Source: Burkholderiales bacterium
GTDB taxonomy: Bacteria > Pseudomonadota > Gammaproteobacteria > Burkholderiales > Burkholderiaceae_C
Direction: 5' to 3'
Assembly (NCBI GenBank): GCA_947450745.1
Contig: CANFYD010000051.1
Span: forward strand, 1 to 12,790
DNA: 12,790 bases
The position numbers were made by a program, and so were the translations under genes. Positions 7,486 to 12,790 of this stretch are shown here, one piece after another; the first letter of the stretch is position 1, and every line of letters starts with the position of its first letter. The notes under the pieces are model-generated. The model searched no databases. It saw nothing but the letters and a program-made list of their open reading frames with translations, and had not been told where the DNA came from.

Positions 7486-8232
7486 TCAATGTGATTCCCC
7501 CAGGTAGACGCGGCGCACATCGCTGTTGTTGCGGATCTCGTCCGGTGTGCCTTCGGCCAGGAACTCGCCGTGATGCAGGACGATCAGCCGCTCGCACAAG
7601 CCCATCACCAACTTCATCTTGTGCTCCACCAACACCAGCGTGCGCTCGCGCGCCAGCTCGGTGATCAGCGCCATCATCACCACCGTTTCTTCCGGCGACA
7701 TACCGGCCGTCGGCTCGTCCATCAGCAGCAACACCGGCTCGCTGGCCAGCGCCATCGCGATCTCCAGCGCGCGCTGCTGGCCGTGCGCCAGGTCGCCGGC
7801 GGTCTTGTTGCGCCAAGCGCTCAAGCCCACGCGCGCCAGCAAGGCATCGGCCTGTTCGATCACCGCCTTCAGGCTGGCACGCGGGCGCAGCAGCTCGAAG
7901 CGGGCCGAGCGCATCTGCGCCGCCACCCGCACGTTTTCATGGGCCGAGAGTTGCTTGAACACATTGGTGATCTGAAAGCTCTTGGCGATGCCGATGCGGG
8001 CAAACTGATGCTGGGCCAGGCCGGTGATGTCGCGACCCTGAAAGCGGATACGGCCTTCGGTCGGCGCAAAGGCTCCGCTGACGACGTTGAAGAAGGTGCT
8101 TTTTCCTGCCCCATTAGGGCCGATGATGGCGGTCAGCTTGCCCGGCTGGAAGGCCACGCTGACCTTGTTCAAGGCGGTGAAGTTGCCGAAACGCTGGCTG
8201 ACGTTTTCGACTTCAAGAATCGGCTGACTCAT
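7486..8232 (-). CDS. livG: Liv-type ABC transporter ATP-binding protein LivG
   Basis: A 248-residue cytoplasmic ATPase, the partner of LivF. Motifs are Walker A GPNGAGKS at 38-45, Q-loop Q87 (SFQITN), signature LAHGQQRALEIA at 148-159, Walker B LLLMDEP at 168-174 and H-loop H204 (LVEHKM). The extended linker after the Q-loop and the C-terminal segment LAEGTPDEIRNNSDVRRVYL are typical of LivG. The ATG at 8232 overlaps the livM stop codon as ATGA, and AGGAG lies 8 bases upstream inside livM, so translation is probably coupled. The open frame upstream of this ATG overlaps livM in another frame and is not used. Confidence 0.95.
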   Translation of the reverse strand: MSQPILEVENVSQRFGNFTALNKVSVAFQPGKLTAIIGPNGAGKSTFFNVVSGAFAPTEGRIRFQGRDITGLAQHQFARIGIAKSFQITNVFKQLSAHENVRVAAQMRSARFELLRPRASLKAVIEQADALLARVGLSAWRNKTAGDLAHGQQRALEIAMALASEPVLLLMDEPTAGMSPEETVVMMALITELARERTLVLVEHKMKLVMGLCERLIVLHHGEFLAEGTPDEIRNNSDVRRVYLGESH

Positions 8233-9227
8233 GCGGCTTTCTCCTGCTCTTTCTCTTGCTTGGAGGCGCTGCGCTCCAGCCAATGCAATAGGGACCCCCA
8301 AACGCCCTTGGGGAAGAACAGCACGAAGACCATGAAGGTGACGCCGACGACGGCCATCCAATGCGTGGTGACGGCGGTGGCTACATCTTCCAAGTAGAGG
8401 AACAGCGCCGCGCCGACGAAGGGGCCGAAGAAGGTGCCCATGCCGCCCAGCAAGCACATCATCACCGCCTGGCCCGATTGCAGGTAGTGCAGCGAGTCGA
8501 TCGGCACAATAGACAGGTGCAGCGCCCGCAAGGCACCGGCCAAGCCGCACACCGCCGCCGACAGCACGAACACCAGCAGCTTGGCGCGGGCGACGTCATA
8601 GCCGCAGGCAGCCGTGCGCTTTTCGTTCTCGCGGATCGCTTCGATGACAGCACCGAAGGGGGAATTCAAGACCCGCGAGACAAACCACAGCGCGGCCGCC
8701 ACGAACACCAGGATCACGTAGTACTTGGTGATGGGGTTGATGAAATCGAGCTTCCAGCCGAGCAGGTCGATCACCTCCACGCGGATGCCGCGCAGGCCGT
8801 TTTCGCCGCCGGTCCAGCGCTCCGCCTTGTAAAAGGCGTAGTAGACGATCTGCCCCAGCGCCAGCGTCACCATCGAAAAGTAGATGCCGCGCGTGCGGAT
8901 GGCCAGAAAGCCGATCACCAGCCCGACCAGCGCCGAGGCCGCCACGCCGGCCGCGATGGCCGCCCACCAGGGCCAGCCGCCGCTGACGATGGCGATGCCG
9001 CACAAATAGCTGCCAACCCCCAGAAAGGCGGCGTGCCCAAAGGACAGCATGCCGGTGTAGCCGAACAGCAGATTGAAGCCGACTGCATAGAGGCCAAAGA
9101 TCAAGATGTTGATGGCCAGGGCCTCGTAAGGCATCACCAGCGGGAACAGGATCAGGCAGACCAGCACGGCACCCACGCGGTGGCGCACGATGCTGTTGAA
9201 AAATCGGGATTGAGTCGTGAGGTTCAT
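8229..9227 (-). CDS. livM: Liv-type ABC transporter permease LivM
   Basis: A 332-residue inner-membrane protein with about eight to nine hydrophobic segments, forming the transport pore with LivH. Family landmarks are LLFGYTGMLSFGHAAFLG (53-70), RTRGIYFSMVTLALGQIVYY (111-130), the ATPase-contact region AVIEAIRENEKRTAACGYD (193-211) and the LLGGMGTFFGPFVGA segment (259-273). The C-terminus is a charged Lys/Glu/Gln tail (SKQEKEQEKAA), longer and more charged than usual; its coding DNA carries the livG ribosome site. It starts 16 bases after the livH stop and overlaps livG by 4 bases (ATGA). No strong Shine-Dalgarno precedes its ATG. Confidence 0.95.
   Translation of the reverse strand: MNLTTQSRFFNSIVRHRVGAVLVCLILFPLVMPYEALAINILIFGLYAVGFNLLFGYTGMLSFGHAAFLGVGSYLCGIAIVSGGWPWWAAIAAGVAASALVGLVIGFLAIRTRGIYFSMVTLALGQIVYYAFYKAERWTGGENGLRGIRVEVIDLLGWKLDFINPITKYYVILVFVAAALWFVSRVLNSPFGAVIEAIRENEKRTAACGYDVARAKLLVFVLSAAVCGLAGALRALHLSIVPIDSLHYLQSGQAVMMCLLGGMGTFFGPFVGAALFLYLEDVATAVTTHWMAVVGVTFMVFVLFFPKGVWGSLLHWLERSASKQEKEQEKAA
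8241..8245 (-). promoter_or_regulatory. Ribosome binding site for livG inside the livM 3' end
   Basis: Read on the minus strand, AGGAG lies 8 bases before the livG ATG, within the codons of the LivM tail. With the ATGA overlap it indicates translational coupling. Confidence 0.75.
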
Positions 9228-9243
9228 CAGGAGTGTTCCGTTC

Positions 9244-10128
9244 TCAACCCATCATTCCGGCTTTGCCGAACAGCCCTTGCGGACGGATCAGCAGCACCAC
9301 CGCCATCAGCACGAAGATCGATAGCTCGGCCAGATCGGGCGCAAACAGCGAGGTCATGCTGAACACGATGCCGACCAGCAAACCCGCCACTACCGCACCG
9401 GGCAGCGAACCCATGCCGCCAACCACCGTCACCACGAAGGATTCCGCCAACACCGAGATGCCCATTTCCGGGTTGACCGCCCGCGTCGGCGCTGCCAGCA
9501 CACCGGACAAGCCGGCGATGGCGGTGCCGATGCCGAATACCAGCAACCAGACGCGGGCAATGTCGATGCCCAGCACCCGCACGATTTCGGGGTCACGCGA
9601 GCCGGCGCGGATGATCAGGCCGTAGCGGGTTTTCTCGATGAACAGCCACAAGCCCAGCACGACGGCGGCGGTGGCAGCGATCAGGAACAAGCGGTAGATC
9701 GGAAAGAAGCCGAAGCCCAGGTCGACCACGCCGCGCAGCTCGGCCGGCGTGGAGGTGGCCACGCCCTCGATGCCGAACAGCACCCGCATCGCCTCGACCA
9801 TCACATAAGACAGCCCGAAGGTCAGCAGCAGCGGGTAGTCGATGCCGCGACCGTACAGCGGGCGCACCAGAAAGCGCTCGGTCACCAGGCCGATGGCGCC
9901 CACGGCGAGCGGCGTCAGCAGCAGGCTGAACCAGAAGTTGCCGGTCAGGCCGAGAAAGTAGACGCCCAGAAAGGCGCCCACCATGAAGAACGCGCCATGG
10001 GCGAAGTTCACCACGGTCAACATGCCGAAGATCAGCGACAGGCCGAGTGCCAGCAGCGCATAAACCGCGCCCAGGGCAATGCCGGTCATCAACTGCAGCA
10101 TCAAAAGAGAGAGGGTGATATCGCCCAT
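9244..10128 (-). CDS. livH: Liv-type ABC transporter permease LivH
   Basis: A 294-residue inner-membrane protein of the LivH family with about eight hydrophobic segments. Landmarks are the N-terminal GIALGAVYALLALGLSLIFG (16-35), LTVVNFAHGAFFMVGAF (37-53), the EKTRYGLIIRAGSRDPE region (165-181) that contacts the ATPase subunits, and FVVTVVGGMGSLPGAVVAGL (231-250). It starts 24 bases after the binding-protein stop and ends 16 bases before livM. It works as a heterodimer with LivM. The Shine-Dalgarno is weak, so coupling to the upstream gene may help its translation. Confidence 0.95.
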   Translation of the reverse strand: MGDITLSLLMLQLMTGIALGAVYALLALGLSLIFGMLTVVNFAHGAFFMVGAFLGVYFLGLTGNFWFSLLLTPLAVGAIGLVTERFLVRPLYGRGIDYPLLLTFGLSYVMVEAMRVLFGIEGVATSTPAELRGVVDLGFGFFPIYRLFLIAATAAVVLGLWLFIEKTRYGLIIRAGSRDPEIVRVLGIDIARVWLLVFGIGTAIAGLSGVLAAPTRAVNPEMGISVLAESFVVTVVGGMGSLPGAVVAGLLVGIVFSMTSLFAPDLAELSIFVLMAVVLLIRPQGLFGKAGMMG

Positions 10129-10152
10129 GATTGCGCTCGCTGCCGCTTGCGG

Positions 10153-11409
10153 TCAGGTGGAAATCTTGTGGCCGAGTTCGTCGCAGCTGCGCAGATTGGC
10201 CTCGTCCGGGTTCTCGATCGCCAGCACGTTGAAGACGTCGTACTTGTCTTTCATGTTCTTCGACTTGGACTCGACGATGATGACCGACTGCACCGATTGG
10301 TGGTCGCATTTGCGGTAGAACTGATCGCCCTTGTACCAGTTGTATTTCAGCTGCCGCAGGGCAATGCTGACCGGCACCGAGTCGGTGGATTTGGCGTTCA
10401 GCACGGCCTGCAGCACGCTGCGGATACCGGCATAGCCCAGCGCGCCGTAGTCGGACGGCACGGCACCGCCGTTGGCCTTGCGGAACTTGTCGTTGAAGGC
10501 TTTTGCCGCCGGAATCTTGTCTTCCAGCCCCCAGTAGTAGGACGTGCCGCCGATGATGCCCTCGAAGGCATCGGCGCCGCCCGCTTGCCGCGAGGTGTAC
10601 AGCAGCACCGGGGCGATGACCTTCATATTGGCTTTGAGGCCGAAGTCGGTCACTTGCTTGGCAGCATTCACCAGGTCGCGACCAAAGTTGCACAGCACCA
10701 GCACATCGGGCTTCAAGGCCTGGATGCGCGGCAGGAAGGCCGAGTAGTCGGCAACGCCAAGCGGATGGCGGATGTCGGCCACGGTGATGGCACCCAGCGA
10801 GGCCCCTGCACGCTGGAAGCCGCGCACCATTTCATGCCCGTAAGCGTAGTCGGCGGTCAGGTAGACGATGCGCTTGCCGAATTTGGGGAAGGCATAGCGC
10901 GCGACAGCCCCGGCGGTCAGGTGCGGGTTCAGCGCCTCGTGGAAGGTGTAGAGGCTCCAGTCCTTGGCCTCATTGATCGCGTCCGACTGGCTGATCGAGT
11001 TGAAGATGATCTTGCGGTCGCGCGAGACGGCGTTGATCGATAACTGGGTGGCGGCCGACAGCGAGCCGACGATGAAGTTGACCTTGTCCTTCTCGATCAA
11101 TTCCAGCGTGCGGGTGGCCGCTTCGCCAGGGTTCAATTTGTCGTCGCGCACCAGCAGTTCGGCCATGCGGCCGGCAAAGCCACCGGCGGCATTGAAGTCC
11201 TTGATGGCGATTTCGGCTGCGCGCACCTGGTCTTGAGCTTCTGCCGAGAACGCACCGGTCAGCGGCACCGGGAAGCCGATCTTGATCGGCGCGGCTTGCG
11301 CTCGGGCGATGTTGAACATGAACGGCGACGCGGCCAATGCGCTGCCGCTCAGCAGCAGCCGGCGGCGCGGGGTGTCGATCAAGGGGGCTGTCAGAGCGTC
11401 TTTTTTCAT
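10153..11409 (-). CDS. Liv-type ABC transporter periplasmic substrate-binding protein with Tat-like signal
   Basis: A 418-residue binding protein of the LivK/Peripla_BP_6 class, which feeds the LivHMGF complex encoded just downstream. The N-terminus has a long basic region with TPRRRLLL (13-20), a hydrophobic stretch and ARAQA-39 as a likely cleavage site, consistent with a twin-arginine (Tat) signal, although Sec export cannot be excluded. The mature protein opens with the family-typical IKIGFPVPLTGAFS (42-55). Other landmarks are AIKDFNAAGG (68-77), IVGSLSAATQLSINAV (113-128) and LTADYAYGHEMVRGF (184-198). The C-terminal region carries two cysteines (YRKCDH and LRSCDE) that could pair. Its ATG overlaps the stop of the upstream monooxygenase gene (ATGA) and has AGGAG 6 bases upstream. 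The family binds branched-chain amino acids, urea, amides or aromatic acids; the upstream hydroxylase makes an aromatic or heteroaromatic ligand the better guess, but this is inference. Confidence 0.94.
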   Translation of the reverse strand: MKKDALTAPLIDTPRRRLLLSGSALAASPFMFNIARAQAAPIKIGFPVPLTGAFSAEAQDQVRAAEIAIKDFNAAGGFAGRMAELLVRDDKLNPGEAATRTLELIEKDKVNFIVGSLSAATQLSINAVSRDRKIIFNSISQSDAINEAKDWSLYTFHEALNPHLTAGAVARYAFPKFGKRIVYLTADYAYGHEMVRGFQRAGASLGAITVADIRHPLGVADYSAFLPRIQALKPDVLVLCNFGRDLVNAAKQVTDFGLKANMKVIAPVLLYTSRQAGGADAFEGIIGGTSYYWGLEDKIPAAKAFNDKFRKANGGAVPSDYGALGYAGIRSVLQAVLNAKSTDSVPVSIALRQLKYNWYKGDQFYRKCDHQSVQSVIIVESKSKNMKDKYDVFNVLAIENPDEANLRSCDELGHKIST

Positions 11410-12710
11410 GCTTGTCTCCTGGGGGGGCTTGAGGCCTGGCCGTTGGGGGCCGGTGGGGGGAGGGTTGGCACGGCCACGTGGCCTGCTGCCGGGTCGTCTT
11501 TGCGACCTGAAAAATAAGCGGCGGTTTGCTGCAGAACTTCTTGCGTATCGCGGCTTGCCGTGGGGCGGTCGTTGCCGCCCGGCGATTGATTGCCCTGGGC
11601 CTGCAGGTAAGCGCCCAGCGTGCGGGCGTGCCGGGTGACCGCTTGGCCGGCACCGAGCCGCAGCGCTTCGTAACTTTGGAGGGCGGCCGCAGTGGCACCG
11701 TGAACCCGAATGCTGTCCGCCAGCGCCATCGCGTCCTCGGCCGCTTTGGTCACGCCCATGCCGACATGCGGGCGGGCCACAAAGGCCGCGTCGCCCATCA
11801 GCGCCACACGGTCAAAGGCCAGGCGCTGTGACAGCAGGTCATTGATCGGCTGCAAAAACGGCTGAGCGCATTTCTCGATCATTTCGGCGAACTGCGGCGC
11901 CAGCAGTTGACGGGCGGCCTGGCGCATCGCTGCGATCTGCCGCCAAGACACCTTGTGCGGGGCGATACCCAGCGGGTAGTGTTCGCCGTCGGCATCGGTC
12001 ATCAGCTCGCGCAGCGTGGTGGCTGCGTCGGCCGGGCGATACCAGACGAAGTTGTAGCGGCGCTGGCCTCGGGCCGTGGCGTTGCCGCTGCCGGCCACCG
12101 GGTAGCCGATCAACTGTTCACCCACGGGCAGGGCAAAGCCAAAGTGCTCGAAGCAGGTGCTCAAGGTGTGGCGGCTCAGCAGTGCTTCATCGCAAACGCC
12201 GCGCCAGGCGATGTAGCCCGCGTATTCCGGCACGGCTGCGGGAGCCAATTGCCCGCGTACGACCGAGCGGATGCCGTCCGAGGCAATCAGCAACTCGGCC
12301 TCGAAGACCGTGCCCGAGTCGGTATGAACGCGCACGCCGTCGTGGGTTTGATCGACGGCCGTCACCGCCACGCCCTGGTGGTAGCGCTCAGCGGGGAAGG
12401 CGCTGAGCAGCAGGCTGTAGAGCCGACTCCAGGAGGTCAGCAATTGCGGCATCTCCAAGCCGCCCACGACCTCGCCTTGCGCGTCGAGCAGCACGCGAGA
12501 CTGCACGGTCACCCCCAAACCGGTGTCAACGGCCACGCCGGCGCGTGTCAGGCCTTCGAGCAGGGCAGCGTGGGTGACCAGGCCGGCGCCGCGCCCGTCC
12601 AGCGAGCCGCGAGCTTTCTCAAGCAATTGCACCTGATGGCCGTCACGCAGCAGCATATTGGCGGCCAGCAAGCCACCGAGCGAACCACCGACGATGAGGA
12701 TGCGTGCCAC
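11406..12710 (-). CDS. FAD-dependent monooxygenase, 2,6-dihydroxypyridine 3-hydroxylase-like
   Basis: A 434-residue single-component flavoprotein hydroxylase. The FAD-binding fold starts at once: ILIVGGSLGGLLAANMLLRD (4-23), with E31 expected to hold the FAD ribose. The central DG motif is ASDGIRSVVR (143-152) and the second FAD motif is ALMGDAAFVARPHVGMG (303-319). The middle part (YAGYIAWRGV 163-172, LIGYPV 200-205, YNFVWYRP 219-226, LRELMTD 233-239) matches my memory of Arthrobacter 2,6-dihydroxypyridine 3-hydroxylase (DHPH). That enzyme uses NAD(P)H and O2 to add a hydroxyl to a pyridine ring; the substrate here may differ. Residues from about 370 form a Pro/Gln/Ser-rich tail beyond the usual end. 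The start is GTG at 12710, chosen because the nucleotide-binding motif begins three residues later and the next Met is inside the fold. It lies 10 bases after the VOC stop and overlaps the binding-protein gene by 4 bases. Family assignment is good; the substrate is unproven. Confidence 0.9.
   Translation of the reverse strand: MARILIVGGSLGGLLAANMLLRDGHQVQLLEKARGSLDGRGAGLVTHAALLEGLTRAGVAVDTGLGVTVQSRVLLDAQGEVVGGLEMPQLLTSWSRLYSLLLSAFPAERYHQGVAVTAVDQTHDGVRVHTDSGTVFEAELLIASDGIRSVVRGQLAPAAVPEYAGYIAWRGVCDEALLSRHTLSTCFEHFGFALPVGEQLIGYPVAGSGNATARGQRRYNFVWYRPADAATTLRELMTDADGEHYPLGIAPHKVSWRQIAAMRQAARQLLAPQFAEMIEKCAQPFLQPINDLLSQRLAFDRVALMGDAAFVARPHVGMGVTKAAEDAMALADSIRVHGATAAALQSYEALRLGAGQAVTRHARTLGAYLQAQGNQSPGGNDRPTASRDTQEVLQQTAAYFSGRKDDPAAGHVAVPTLPPPAPNGQASSPPRRQA
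11416..11420 (-). promoter_or_regulatory. Ribosome binding site for the Liv-type binding protein
   Basis: Read on the minus strand, AGGAG lies 6 bases before the ATG at 11409, within the last codons of the monooxygenase gene. It fixes the start and, with the ATGA overlap, ties binding-protein translation to the enzyme. Confidence 0.8.
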
Positions 12711-12720
12711 GGACCTGGTC

Positions 12721-12790
12721 TCAGGCGCTGGCGGCGCTGACTTCAGCGGCGGGGAAGTTCAGCTCGATCACCACGCCGCAGGGGTCTTCA
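12721..12790 (-). CDS. VOC/glyoxalase-fold protein, C-terminal end only (cut by the window edge)
   Basis: The last 23 codons of a gene running in from beyond the right edge. The translation includes EDPCGVVIELNFPAAE, which matches the usual end of vicinal-oxygen-chelate proteins (commonly DPDGxxIEL), where the Glu of IEL is a metal ligand. The TGA is 10 bases before the GTG of the monooxygenase gene, so the two are almost certainly co-transcribed. Family members include glyoxalases, ring-cleavage dioxygenases and resistance proteins; which type this is cannot be told from the visible part. The Cys in DPCG replaces the more common Asp. Confidence 0.7.
   Translation of the reverse strand, partial: EDPCGVVIELNFPAAEVSAASA

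Noticed and set aside
7466..7816. N-terminal extension of livF in the same open frame (about 117 extra codons)
   Set aside because: This part overlaps livG in another frame and does not resemble an ABC domain; the family-typical N-terminus begins at the ATG at 7465.
8233..8550. N-terminal extension of livG in the same open frame
   Set aside because: It overlaps livM out of frame; the ATG at 8232 has a good ribosome site and the family-typical N-terminus.
8361..9362. Open frame of 333 codons on the plus strand opposite livM and the end of livH
   Set aside because: Dominated by Arg, His, Gln and Asp with no domain; it mirrors the codon bias of the Liv permease genes.
9997..11043. Open frame of 348 codons on the plus strand opposite livH and the binding-protein gene
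   Set aside because: Antisense shadow of two strongly supported genes, with no motif or ribosome site.
1..12790. Search for CRISPR arrays, tRNA or rRNA genes, insertion sequences, toxin-antitoxin pairs or phage defence genes
   Set aside because: No regularly spaced repeats, transposase-like frames, RNA gene signatures or defence-type domains were recognised; nearly all of the window is covered by metabolic, transport and signalling genes.

Overview
This is a GC-rich window, probably from a betaproteobacterium of the order Burkholderiales. That placement is inference from the base composition, the c4-like cytochrome, the HD-GYP protein with an N-terminal DUF3391-type region, and the many periplasmic binding proteins. 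It reads as ordinary chromosomal gene content. I see no transposase, integrase, phage gene, CRISPR array, tRNA or rRNA, and no stretch over 300 bases lacks a gene.

Left half, plus strand (1-6730): five genes that look largely independent of each other. They are (1) the 3' part of a diheme c4-like cytochrome, closed by a clear intrinsic terminator; (2) an HD-GYP protein, probably a cyclic-di-GMP phosphodiesterase; (3) a family 5 (Opp/Dpp-type) periplasmic solute-binding protein; (4) a large predicted lipoprotein with a carboxypeptidase-regulatory-like beta domain and otherwise unknown function; and (5) a family 3 (amino-acid-type) periplasmic solute-binding protein. Neither binding protein has its own permease or ATPase genes beside it.

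Right half, minus strand (6761-12790): one compact operon transcribed toward the left half and meeting it tail to tail, with about 30 bases between the last plus gene and the operon's end. In transcription order it holds the C-terminus of a VOC/glyoxalase-fold protein (cut by the window edge), an FAD monooxygenase of the 2,6-dihydroxypyridine 3-hydroxylase type, a Liv-type binding protein with a possible Tat signal, then LivH, LivM, LivG and LivF. Gaps are 10 to 24 nt, and two junctions (monooxygenase/binding protein and LivM/LivG) are ATGA overlaps. The likely scheme is that the binding protein captures a substrate, LivHM/LivGF import it, and the monooxygenase and VOC protein act on it or a derivative. 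The sequence suggests an aromatic or N-heteroaromatic compound rather than leucine or isoleucine, but does not prove it.

No wholly new system is evident. The points most worth following are this transporter-plus-hydroxylase operon, the uncharacterised lipoprotein, and the two binding proteins without transporters.
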